A stretch of DNA of 64,000 bases from JAZGGS01 sp963764825. GTDB taxonomy: Bacteria > Bacteroidota > Ignavibacteria > Ignavibacteriales > Ignavibacteriaceae. Where the stretch lies: assembly GCA_963764825.1 (NCBI GenBank), contig CAVXUA010000003.1:310001-374000 (forward strand), read 5' to 3'. Made by a program: the position numbers and the translations under genes. How positions within the stretch are numbered: position 1 is the stretch's first letter; each line of letters begins with the position of its first letter. This document shows, piece by piece, positions 8,035 to 17,035 of the stretch. The notes beneath the pieces are model-generated. The model was not told the origin of the DNA. It worked only from the letters and a program-made list of their open reading frames with translations, and did no database searches.

Positions 8035-9115
8035 TTACTCCCTACCCTTTTTGTTTTTAATCTGCTTCATTACAGAGCGAACGTACTTACCAAACTTTTT
8101 ATCCTTCTCTCTTTTATCTACATAAGACATTTCGTTGTACAGAGATTCTTTATAAATTTTTATAAAGTTATTATATCGCTCCTCAGAAATCTCTCCACTT
8201 TCAACTGCCGCTAGCACTGCACAACCAGTTTCAACAGTATGAGTGCAATCTTTGTATTTGCAGTGAACAGATAGTTCATCAATTTCATTGAATGTATTTT
8301 CGAGTCCCGATTCATTTGAAATTACTCCGAGCTCACGCATCCCGGGATTATCAATTATAATTGATCCGTTTTCTAAAATAATGAGTTCACGTTTTGTGGT
8401 AGTATGTTTTCCTCTTCCATCTTTCTCCCTGATCGGCTGAGTTTTAAATAATTCCTTTTGTATTAAATTATTTAAAAGAGTGGTTTTGCCAACACCGGAT
8501 GAACCTAGCAGGCAGTAAGTTTTATAAGGAGAGAAGAAGGTTTTTATATTTTCAATATCGTTTGAGCTGTTGTTACTGAAAGCTGTAATGCTGATATCAG
8601 GTAAAATTTTACGGATTTCATTTTTCTTCTTTTCTGTTTCCTCTTCGCTAATAAGATCACTTTTACTTAAGAAAACAGCAGGCGTAATCTTTCCTTCGTT
8701 TATCATTACAAGGTAACGCTCAAGTCTTCTTAGATTAAAATTGGAATCGAGCGACTGCATAATTATTGCAGTATCTATATTCGCTGCAATTAATTGATAA
8801 TCAATTTTTTTGCCGGGTGTTTTTCTTTTAAGTAATGATTTTCTGGGAAGAATATCGTGAATAATTGCTAGAGAATCATCATCGAATAATTGTGCATAAA
8901 CCCAATCACCAACAGCAGGCAAATCCAAGCGAGGATTCAGAATTAAATATAAATTTTCCTGTTAACTCTGCGTAAATATCGTTTGTGCCGTTCGATACAA
9001 CATAGCTGTTCTTGTTAACACTTATTACTCTTACAATTTTGAAGTCAGCAGTTCTAGATAAATCAATTTTATCTTTAAACCAACTATCGAAGCCGAGTTT
9101 TTCTATGTTGCTCAT
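8035..9115 (-). CDS. rsgA: Ribosome small-subunit-dependent GTPase A (one frameshift)
   Basis: A ~360-residue circularly permuted GTPase that helps late 30S ribosome assembly. Parts in order: OB-fold N-terminus with MSNIEKLGFDSWF, the G4-type FLSKSDL, the P-loop GSSGVGKTTLLNN, the G3-like DNPGMREL, and the zinc motif CKYKDCTHTVETGC near the C-terminus. A reading-frame break at ~8925 separates the first ~60 residues from LDLPAVGDWVY; both parts are otherwise standard, so I read one gene. It sits among small cassette-like genes, so it may be an extra, acquired RsgA rather than the main one. Confidence 0.85.
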
Positions 9116-9120
9116 ATTTT

Positions 9121-9651
9121 TTAACTGCATTTTGATGAACCGCCCAAACCAATGGCTGATAGAACTGAATGGACAATTCGACAGAACCAATTTTTATTCA
9201 TTATATCTTTTTTAATCCACTCTTCCATCCCTGGTCCTCTAATTCTAAACGGAACCAAAGGATTGTTTGGTCCCATTCCATAATCCGGGTATAAATTTTC
9301 TACTTCAGCAGGTACCAACGATTTTGAAAACATTAACTCTATCTCTGTTGTATTTACAGTATAATTTTTTACGTTCACATTTATCCAGGTTGGAACTTTC
9401 CCGTCCACCCATAGTAAAGATGCTGCTCTAGCTGCACCAAGACATCTTAGTTCACTGGGCTCTAAAATTCTCCCTCCTAGAAATTTGAGTTTACTATCTT
9501 TGCTTTGACGACCACGCGGATCATTAAATTTTTTTAGAGTAAATACCAATTTTTCTGGTAATTTTTCTTCAACGTATTCTAGTGTCTCGGCAAATTTTCT
9601 TGCTGAGTCTCCAGCTAATATTAATCGATCTACAAACTCTTTCTTATTCAC
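9121..9651 (-). CDS. Hypothetical protein whose C-terminus runs into a cassette repeat
   Basis: A 176-residue soluble protein that I cannot assign. Seen: SELRCLGAARAASLLW, WINVNVKNYTVNTTEIELMFS and a proline/glycine-rich PDYGMGPNNPLVPFRIRGPG. The last ~18 residues (from about CRIVHSV) are encoded by the repeat core at 9138-9160, so the original stop may have been lost or the repeat may supply the natural end. The gap to the rsgA-like start is 5 bases. Confidence 0.6.
   Translation of the reverse strand: MNKKEFVDRLILAGDSARKFAETLEYVEEKLPEKLVFTLKKFNDPRGRQSKDSKLKFLGGRILEPSELRCLGAARAASLLWVDGKVPTWINVNVKNYTVNTTEIELMFSKSLVPAEVENLYPDYGMGPNNPLVPFRIRGPGMEEWIKKDIMNKNWFCRIVHSVLSAIGLGGSSKCS
9138..9160 (-). 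repeat. Cassette-type repeat core, copy 4
   Basis: AACCGCCCAAACCAATGGCT followed by GAT matches the core at 5540-5562 with two mismatches. It lies inside the 3' end of the preceding hypothetical gene. Confidence 0.55.
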
Positions 9652-9700
9652 TATACCTAAAATTCCTCAACTAGCAATGAATTATAGCATTAAACTTCAC

Positions 9701-9721
9701 AATTCTTTCCAAAGAAAACAA
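9701..9721. repeat. 21-base direct repeat, left copy
   Basis: AATTCTTTCCAAAGAAAACA plus one further A is identical at 10388-10408. The two copies bracket the DUF4287/DUF5655 gene at 687 bases distance. Confidence 0.7.
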
Positions 9722-9768
9722 TAAAAGGAATTTATAGCACTCATAATTTTACCGTATTTAGTTTTTAA

Positions 9769-10311
9769 CTAGACTGCTTTAGTATATGCCTCTTTCAGCC
9801 ATTCTTTTAATTCTTTATTTATTTCCGGAACTTCAGATATTTTAACTCTATGAGTACACATAGTTCCAAACGGACCAGAATTTTCAAGTCTTTTAGTAAT
9901 GGGTTTATCCTTTAGTTTTAGTCCCAAATCAATTCTTGTTTTAGTTGCCGGTTTGATTAAAGCAAATTGTTTTTTTCTGATTAAACTTACGCTTCCTTTC
10001 TTTGGTTCAACTTTTACATCTTTCCCAAAAGCTTTTACTACAGAAATCAGCTCTTTATAAATTGGCAATAAGCTTTCTTTTCCTTTGTATTGATCGGTCA
10101 AAAGATCGTCGGAATCTTTATTGTCCGTTTTAGATAAATGAACAATTGTATTTGCAAATCCGTGTGTTACACCGTATTCCTTCTTTAAGAAATTAACAGA
10201 CTCTGAATGTTTTGAAAAAGATTTTTTAGCTAAAAGTGCTTTCCATTGTTCCAATGATTTCCCTGTTTTTTCAGGCATATTGTCAATCATTGTTTTAAGT
10301 GCTTTATCCAT
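9769..10311 (-). CDS. DUF4287 + DUF5655 protein
   Basis: A ~180-residue protein with two domains. Residues ~1-65 hold the DUF4287 pattern (IDNMPEKTGKSLEQWKALL, then FLKKEYGVTHGFANTIVH), and residues ~80-178 the DUF5655 pattern (KELISVVKAFGKDV, KKGSVSLIRKKQFALIKPAT, RIDLGLKLKD, THRVKISEVPEIN). Both domains are common in soil and aquatic bacteria and have no firm function; DUF5655 resembles nucleic-acid-binding folds. AAGGAG lies 6 bases before ATG at 10311, which therefore beats the upstream ATG at 10317. Identical 21-base repeats flank it. Confidence 0.85.
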   Translation of the reverse strand: MDKALKTMIDNMPEKTGKSLEQWKALLAKKSFSKHSESVNFLKKEYGVTHGFANTIVHLSKTDNKDSDDLLTDQYKGKESLLPIYKELISVVKAFGKDVKVEPKKGSVSLIRKKQFALIKPATKTRIDLGLKLKDKPITKRLENSGPFGTMCTHRVKISEVPEINKELKEWLKEAYTKAV

Positions 10312-10387
10312 CTTCATCTCCTTTTTTTAATTATTATGGAGCATTATAAAAACTCATTTACTTTAATTTTCTAAACTAGAAAATTAG

Positions 10388-10408
10388 AATTCTTTCCAAA
10401 GAAAACAA
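10388..10408. repeat. 21-base direct repeat, right copy
   Basis: Identical to 9701-9721, same orientation, on the upstream side of the DUF4287/DUF5655 gene. Confidence 0.7.
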
Positions 10409-10423
10409 CGAAAAGATTAAAAT

Positions 10424-10446
10424 AAAAAAAGGGCACTATGTGCCCC
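10424..10446 (-). terminator. Rho-independent terminator
   Basis: Read on the minus strand, GGGCAC-ATA-GTGCCC is followed by seven T. It lies 37 bases beyond the stop of the gene at 10483-11046. Confidence 0.8.
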
Positions 10447-10482
10447 AATGCAATATTACAGATAATTCTTAATGAGTATACT

Positions 10483-11046
10483 CTATTCGATTAAGTTTCC
10501 GTCAAAATCAAATTTATATTTTCTGTTTTCCCAATCGGTTGCAAGAATATATTCATCAGTTATTTTAAATGTATCCTTACCCTCCGGTGTTGTAAAAATA
10601 TCAGCACCACTTTTTTGCCAAAGTAATTCTCCAGATTTATTTATTCTTGTTATTTCCAGTTCTCCATGCACTATATAACTATCCAGATATTTAAATATTT
10701 CAAAACAAGTTCCAGTGTCTGCTTGTGTTTTCCATAGAAGTTCAAGATTAGTCAAGTTGAGACAGAAAACAGTATTACAGCAACAGACTAACAACCTATC
10801 ATTATCAAGAATAACTGAATTTTTATGCACGCCGGTTGCTCCACCAGAAGCAGCAACAAGAGCACTTCTTATTACTTCACTTTTCTTAGAAACTTTAATT
10901 CCATGTTTTGATATTGCAGAGCGTTCTTTCATTTGAGGATCTATATGAGTTAAATCGTATTGATTCAAATTATCAACAGAATTGAAGCTATATTCATCAT
11001 CTTTAAAAACTTCAATTTTATAACTACCGTAGTTTAGTTGTATCAT
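10483..11046 (-). CDS. Hypothetical beta-propeller-like protein
   Basis: A 187-residue soluble protein of beta strands with repeats that resemble propeller blades: LLVCCCNTVFCLNLTNLELLWKT, LEITRINKSGELLWQKSG and ILATDWENRKYKFDFDGNL. The L-x-W at blade ends is reminiscent of PQQ/quinoprotein-type propellers, although only about three blades fit. No signal peptide. Its own terminator follows. Function unknown. Confidence 0.6.
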   Translation of the reverse strand: MIQLNYGSYKIEVFKDDEYSFNSVDNLNQYDLTHIDPQMKERSAISKHGIKVSKKSEVIRSALVAASGGATGVHKNSVILDNDRLLVCCCNTVFCLNLTNLELLWKTQADTGTCFEIFKYLDSYIVHGELEITRINKSGELLWQKSGADIFTTPEGKDTFKITDEYILATDWENRKYKFDFDGNLIE

Positions 11047-11101
11047 TTCACTGTAAATTTTAATATAAATCTGTTACAAATTAATATTACTGAAATTAAT
11101 T

Positions 11102-13720
11102 TTATTTACTAAACTCCAGCTTTGCACTTTCGCCAACGGTAACTTTTATCGTATCGCCGCTAACAAAATTACCTGCAAGCAATTCCTGCGAAAGAGGATT
11201 TACGAGATATTTTTGTATTGTTCTTTTTAGTGGTCTTGCACCAAAAGTTACATCGTAGCCAACATTCGCAAGCCAGTCTTTAGTCTCATCGCCTATTTCC
11301 AGATTCAGATCTTTTACTTTCAGCATAGCTACAAGTATGTTCAACTGCAGCTCAACAATTTCTCTAATTTCTTTATGTGTTAATGGTTTAAAAAGCACAA
11401 TCTCATCAATCCTGTTTAAGAATTCAGGTCGTATGCTTTGTCTTAAAAGATCACCAAGACGTTCACGCAGTTCACCCATAACATTATCAATCTGGTTTTC
11501 ATCAATGTTAAGGAGTCTATCCTGAATTAAATTAGAACCAAGATTTGATGTCATAATAATAATTGTGTTTTTAAAGTTTACGGTTCTACCCTGGTTATCG
11601 GTTAATCTTCCATCATCTAGAACCTGCAGCAGAACATTAAAAACATCCGGATGTGCTTTTTCAATTTCATCAAGTAGCAACAACAGAATACGGTCTTCTG
11701 CGCACAGCTTCTGTAACTGTCCGCCCTCTTCGTAACCAACGTATCCAGGCGGCGCACCAATCAATCGTGATACAGAAAACTTTTCCATATACTCGCTCAT
11801 ATCAATTCGTATCATTGCGTGTTCATCATCAAAAAGAAATTGTGCAAGTGCGCGTGCAAGCTCGGTTTTACCAACACCGGTTGTTCCAAGAAAAATAAAC
11901 GAACCAATTGGTCTGTTCTCATCCTGCAAGCCTGTTCGCGCTCTTCGTATTGCATTTGAAACTGCAGAAACAGCTTCATCCTGCCCCACAACTCTTTTAT
12001 GAAGCTCATCTTCCAGATCGTAAAAGCTTGCTTCTTTCACTTTCCAGCATTTTACTTACAGGAATTCCTGTCCATTTGGAAACAACTTCTGCGATATCTT
12101 CAGCATCAACTTCTTCTTTAAGCATTTTTTTATTCTTTTGAATTTTAGAAAGCTCAGCGGTTTCATCTTTCATATTCTTTTCGAGCTCAGATATTTTTCC
12201 ATAGCGAAGTTCTGCGACTTTGCCCAAATCACCTTCGCGTTCATATTTTTCTGCAAGAGTTTTAGTGTTTTCAATCTCACTTTTCATCCCACGGATTGCT
12301 TTTATTTTTTCTTTTTCAAGATTCCAATGCATTTTTAGTTGATTACGTTCTTCATCCAAATCACTTAGTTCTTTTTTAAGCTCATTTAATCTTTTTGCAG
12401 ATGCCTCATCTTTTTCGCGTTTCAGTGCTTCACGTTCGATCTCAAGCTGTTTAAATTTTCTTTCAAGTGATCCAATTCTTCGGGCATGGAATCAATTTCA
12501 ATTCTTAATTTTGATGCTGCTTCATCAACAAGATCAATTGCTTTATCGGGCAAAAAGCGATCGGTTATGTATCGCTCGGAAAGCTGAGATGCTGCCACAA
12601 TAGCACCGTCTGTAATTCGCACACCGTGATGAACTTCGTATCGTTCTTTCAATCCTCTTAAAATTGAAATAGTATCTTCTTCGGATGGTTCATTTACAAA
12701 AACCGGCTGAAATCTTCTTTCGAGTGCAGCATCTTTTTCAATGTGTTTTTTATATTCATTTAAAGTGGTTGCACCAATTGCATGCAATTCACCGCGCGCA
12801 AGAGCAGGCTTTAAAATATTTGCTGCGTCCATTGCACCTTGCGTTGCACCTGCACCAACAAGTAAATGCAGCTCATCTATAAATAGAATAATTTCCCCGT
12901 TAGATTCCTGAACTTCTTTAATAACAGCTTTCAATCTTTCTTCAAACTGTCCGCGGAATTGGGTTCCTGCAACAAGTGCGCCCATATCCAGCGCGACTAA
13001 TTTTTTTGTTTTTAGATTTTCCGGAACATCACCAGAAACAATTCTGTGTGCAATGCCTTCAGCAATAGCAGTTTTACCCACGCCCGGCTCACCAATTAAT
13101 ACAGGATTATTTTTTGTTCTTCGGGATAACACCTGCAAAACTCTGCGTATCTCTTCATCTCTACCGATAACAGGATCGAGCTTACCTGCGTTTACTAGTT
13201 CATTTAAATCCTTGCCATATTTTTTTAATGATTGATAAGTATCCTCAGGATTTTGGGAAGTTACTTTTTGCTTTCCCCTAACATCCTTTAAGTGCAGATA
13301 AAATATTCTTTTTCGATACACCATTATCCTTTAAAATCTGTCCTGCTTTTCCTTTATCTTCAGCCAAAGCCAAAAGCAAATGTTCAGTTGAAACGTATTC
13401 ATCCTTTAAGGGTTCTGTGCTTCTTCAGTTGCAGTATCCAAAAGTTTAGCAGTGTTTTGAGACATCTGCTGATTACCAACTCCTGCACCACTTACTTTCG
13501 GAAACAATTCCAGTAATTCATTAACTTTTATTTTTATTGCGTCTACATTGGCTCCGGTTTTCTTTAAAATGGAATCAGCAATGCTTCCGCTATCCTGAAC
13601 CAATGCGGCCAGCAAATGTTCCGGTTCAATTATTTGATTGTTATAATTTTGCGCAATCTCAATTGCATTTTGAAATGATTCCTGTGCTTTTACAGTAAGT
13701 TTATTTAAGTTAAAATTCAT
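11102..13720 (-). CDS. clpB: ClpB disaggregase (four frameshifts)
   Basis: A Hsp100 AAA+ unfoldase that works with DnaK/DnaJ to rescue aggregated protein. Parts in order: N-domain from MNFNLNKLTVKAQESF, NBD1 with Walker A GEPGVGKTAIAEG and Walker B ILFIDELH, the middle coiled coil (~410-520) with MPEELD and ERKFKQLEIEREAL, and NBD2 with Walker A GTTGVGKTELA and sensor region FLNRIDEIV, ending in GARPLKRTIQKYL. The full span of ~870 codons is normal. Frame breaks occur at about 13405, 13293, 12470 and 12025, with conserved sequence continuing on each side. It lies 27 bases after the dnaJ-like gene. Confidence 0.93.
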
Positions 13721-13747
13721 GCTGTCATTTCCTTTCTAATCAAATTC

Positions 13748-14689
13748 TTAATTAGCATTTTTAATTTTTGCTAATCTTTTTAATAATTCTTTTTCATCCT
13801 GTGATAAGATTTTTTGGGGTTTCAACTTTTACTCTTACTAATAAATCTCCCCGATCAATTTTCTTTTCTGATTTGTACATGCCCATCCCACTAACTCTAA
13901 AAAGCTTTCCGCTATCAGTTCCTTCTGGAATCTCAATGTTAACAGTTTTTCCATCTATAGTTTTTATTTTCTTCTTCCCACCAAGTGCGGCAGTAGTAAA
14001 ATCAATATAGAGATCGTAGTATAAATCATAACCATCAATTTCGTAAAACGGATGTTTTTCAATCTTGATAATTAAATAAAGATCACCTCGTTCACCACCA
14101 CTGGTTGATTGAGCTCCTTGTCCTTTTAATCTTAATCTTTTACCATTCTTTGTGCCCGGAGTAATTTTAATTTTCAGTTTTTTCCCTTCAACTAAAACTT
14201 CTTTATCAATTCCATTAAATGCTTCTTCAAGGGTAATATATAAAATTGCTTCAAAATCCTGTCCCTTCATTTTCTGCTGAGATCGATAGCCCCTGCCTTG
14301 CTTTCCACCCCTTCCAAAGAATCCCTCAAAGAAATCAGAGAAACCACTAACATTACCAAAAATATCACCGAAATCACCTGGAGAATTCAAATGATGATTC
14401 CACCAGGTCTTCCACCTTCAAATTGAGAGAAGAAATCATCAAATCCTTTCCCGGTATTTTGATACTGTTTCCAGTTTGCACCAAGCAGTATCATATTTTT
14501 TTCTTTTTTCAGGATCACTAAGACTTCGTTTGCTTCGGTAATCTCTTTAAATTTTTCCTCAGCTGATTTATCTCCCGGATTGCGATCAGGATGATATTTC
14601 ATTGCAAGCTTTCGGTAGGCCTTTTTAATTTCATCCTTTGTAGCTGATTTTTCAACGCCAAGTATTTTATAGTAATCTTTAAATTCCAT
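13748..14689 (-). CDS. DnaJ/CbpA-type co-chaperone (four frameshifts)
   Basis: A Hsp40 without zinc fingers. The J domain occupies residues 1-70 with YYKILGVEKSATKDEIKKAY and the HPD motif in YHPDRNPGD; a Gly/Phe region (FDDFFSQFEGG) follows, then two C-terminal substrate-binding domains (DFEAILYITLEEAFNG, LRLKGQGA, GDLYLIIKIEKHPFY, GDLLVRVKVETP). It stimulates DnaK and feeds ClpB. Breaks at about 14520 and 14485 cancel each other and hide the expected LSDPEKRKKYD; further breaks at ~14392 and ~13800 restore HHLNSPGDFGD and an end in KRLAKIKNAN with stop at 13748. It lies between hsp20 and clpB on the same strand. Confidence 0.88.
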
Positions 14690-14728
14690 ATTAATTTTCT
14701 ATATCAAACTTAGTTAGGATTTTAAAAG

Positions 14729-14757
14729 AAAAGGGTGGCTTATAAAAGTCACCCTTT
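14729..14757 (-). terminator. Hairpin after hsp20
   Basis: On the minus strand AAAAGGGTG pairs with CACCCTTTT around an 11-base loop, and T-rich sequence follows. It could end or attenuate transcription of hsp20 before the dnaJ-like gene. As the flanks are A-rich and T-rich it may act in both directions. Confidence 0.6.
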
Positions 14758-14778
14758 TAAACATTTCAAAAGAAGAGC

Positions 14779-15243
14779 TTAATTAATTTTAATCTCAATC
14801 TCTTTAGGTTTAACCTCGTCAGCTTTTGGAATAGTAACGGTAAGCTGGCCGTCTTTAAATTCAGCTTTGATTTTATCTTCCTTAATTTCCTTCGGAAGAG
14901 TGAATGATCTGTAATACTTTCCAAAAGTTCTTTCAATGCGATGGCATTTAGCATCTTTGGTTTCTTCTCCTGAGCTCTTTCGCCACTTATGCTTAACTTA
15001 CCATCGGTAAAATGAGATCTTAACATCATCTTTTTTAATTCCAGGAAGATCAGCTTTGATTTTGTAATCATTCTTATCTTCATAGATATCTGTCAGCGGC
15101 ATCCATACAGCATTTTCATATTCATCATCAACATCTTCTTTTTTAGATAAACCAAAACGATCTTCCATTGATTTAAACATCCTGTTGAATTCACGTTCAA
15201 CATTTAACAGATCTCTAACCGGGTTAAATCTTACAATAGCCAT
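14779..15243 (-). CDS. Hsp20 small heat-shock protein (two frameshifts)
   Basis: A ~150-residue alpha-crystallin-type holdase. Seen: N-terminal MAIVRFNPVRDLLNVEREFN, then the crystallin domain with WMPLTDIYEDKNDY, KADLPGIKKDDVKI, KLSISGER, the marker GKYYRSFTLPKEI, and the end DGQLTVTIPKADEVKPKEIEI. Frame breaks at ~15005 and ~14965 split the domain. ATG at 15243 follows AAGGAGACTAAA. It heads the heat-shock run hsp20, dnaJ-like, clpB. The long upstream region carries several dyads that could be operators. Confidence 0.9.
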
Positions 15244-15293
15244 TTTAGTCTCCTTATTATTTTTATTAGATTGTTTTATAATTTCAATACTAT

Positions 15294-15307
15294 CACAATT
15301 CATTGTG
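15294..15307. promoter_or_regulatory. Dyad in the hsp20 5' region
   Basis: CACAAT-TC-ATTGTG, a perfect inverted repeat 51 bases upstream of the hsp20 start. Candidate protein-binding site. Confidence 0.35.
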
Positions 15308-15391
15308 CCGAATTCATATATATTCTGATAATTCATTTAATTATAATAAGTTATGGGAATTTTAATCGATTTTATTAAGTACGCCATATTG

Positions 15392-15405
15392 TCATAATAT
15401 TATGA
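15392..15405. promoter_or_regulatory. Perfect 14-base palindrome upstream of hsp20 and mnmE
   Basis: TCATAATATTATGA is a perfect palindrome in the 330-base region between divergent hsp20 and mnmE. Related pieces (CCATATTG, CCATAATGTGG) lie on either side. Candidate operator; it does not match the CIRCE consensus. Confidence 0.4.
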
Positions 15406-15441
15406 TCAGATATGACCATAATGTGGGCAAAATGATTGTAA

Positions 15442-15464
15442 TAGTGTGCCATAATTGCACACTA
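15442..15464. promoter_or_regulatory. 8-base-arm dyad upstream of mnmE
   Basis: TAGTGTGC-N7-GCACACTA, perfect arms, about 110 bases before the mnmE start. Candidate operator or transcript hairpin in the divergent region. The rest of 15244-15573 is AT-rich and holds no recognisable gene. Confidence 0.4.
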
Positions 15465-15573
15465 CACAAAATTGTCGAATTTAATAGTGTATACTAAATC
15501 AAAATTTAATTAACTAAAATTGTTAATCTTTAGCAAAAATGGTTAATTTTGCGCCCTCAAATTTTTATTTTTT

Positions 15574-16937
15574 ATGTCAAATCATTTCACCGAAGATACA
15601 ATTGTCGCAATAGCAACTCCCCCTGGAGTAGGCGCTATTTCAGTAATCAGGATTAGCGGAGCGGATGCAATTAGAGCTACAGATTCAATTTTCAGCTGGA
15701 AAAAGCAAACTTTCTGATTCCAGGAGTCATACAATTCATTATGGAAATATTTTTAATGATGAGGAAAGTAATTGATGATGTTCTGGTCTCGGTTTTCCAT
15801 AATCCAAATTCCTATACAGGAGAAGATGCTGTTGAGATAAGCACTCATGGTAGCCCGCTGATAATCAAGAGAATTATAGAACTACTGATTTCAGGGGGTG
15901 TAAGAGCTGCAGAACCAGGTGATTTTACTAAAAGAGCTTTCCTAAATAACCGGATAGATTTAGCACAAGCAGAAGCAGTAGCTGATATTATTAGCGCAAG
16001 AACAGAGTGCCTCGCTAAGAGGTGCTAGAAGCCAGTTAGATGGAATGCTTTCTGCGAAGGTAAGTGAATTAAGAGAAAAGCTTATCAATATCTCATCATA
16101 TATCGAACTGGAATTAGATTTTACCGAAGAAGATATTGAATTGATTAAGAAAGATGAACTTATAAAGAATATTGATGAAATTATTCTGGAAATTAAGAAC
16201 CTGCTGAGCACATATTCGTTTGGAAGAGTTATTCGAGATGGCGTTAATGTAGCCATTGTGGGAAAGCCCAACGTTGGCAAATCATCGATCTTAAATTATA
16301 TTACTGAAGGAATCTCGGGCAATTGTTAGCGAAATACCAGGAACAACAAGAGACATCATAAGGGAGGAAGTTTCGATTGATGGGATTCTTATTCAAATTG
16401 TATGATACAGCAGGAATAAGATTCTCCGAAGATGTAATTGAAAAAGAAGGTGTGAACCGTTCAATTGAAGCGTTGAAAATAGCAGATATGGTTCTAATAA
16501 TTGGAGATACTGAGATTGGTTTTTCTGAAGAACTAAATGATGAGGTTCGCAAACTTAATGAAGCAGGTGCGGCTATAAAAGTTTTGAATAAAATCGATCT
16601 CAACCCTGATTGTAATATCAAATCAGATTACAGGATATCTGCAGTAACTGGAGAAGGGATAGATTTATTAATGGCTGGCATGACAGAAGCTACACTGGGA
16701 AGCCCAAGTTACTCAGAGAAAGATGCTATTGTTTCTAATATTCGCCACTATGATTGCCTGAAAAGAGCGAACGTAAATCTTATAAAAGCAAAAGAAACTA
16801 CAGCAAACGAACTAACCGGAGAATTTATTGCTGCAGATTTAAGAGCTGCTGAGAGTGACCTAGGAGAAATAATTGGTCTTCTTACTCCCGATGATATATT
16901 AAACAACATATTTTCTAACTTTTGTATAGGGAAATGA
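15574..16937 (+). CDS. mnmE: tRNA modification GTPase MnmE (five frameshifts)
   Basis: With MnmG it installs the cmnm5 group on the wobble uridine of certain tRNAs. Seen in order: the N-terminal tetrahydrofolate-binding domain (DTIVAIATPPGVGAISVIRISG, NSYTGEDAVEISTHGSP, PGDFTKRAFLNNRIDLAQAEAV), the inserted G domain with GKPNVGKSSILN, IPGTTRD and DTAGIR, and the C-terminal CIGK, whose cysteine is conserved. Breaks occur at about 15695, 15768, 16010, 16310 and 16395; reading through them gives a normal ~455-residue protein. The first parS site starts 3 bases after the stop, and mnmG follows. Confidence 0.93.
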
Positions 16938-16939
16938 TA

Positions 16940-16953
16940 GTTTCACGTGAAAC
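16940..16953. promoter_or_regulatory. parS site 1
   Basis: GTTTCACGTGAAAC, the exact 14-base core of bacterial chromosomal parS, bound by ParB for origin segregation. It lies between mnmE and mnmG. Confidence 0.88.
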
Positions 16954-16995
16954 CGTGCAAATTAGTAACTGCGGATTGTTCTGGTTTAAATTCGA

Positions 16996-17009
16996 GTTTC
17001 ACGTGAAAC
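16996..17009. promoter_or_regulatory. parS site 2
   Basis: A second exact GTTTCACGTGAAAC, 56 bases from the first; with its flanks it is a 16-base perfect palindrome. It lies 26 bases before the mnmG start. Confidence 0.88.
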
Positions 17010-17035
17010 TCCTTTAATTATAAGTAGTTATAGAG

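Noticed and set aside
12006..13720. Several separate small proteins in the ClpB region
   Set aside because: They join into one normal ClpB across frame breaks; no evidence for independent genes.
14485..14525. A truly divergent J-domain linker in the dnaJ-like protein
   Set aside because: Reading the other frame across ~35 bases restores the standard LSDPEKRKKYD, so two compensating indels explain it.
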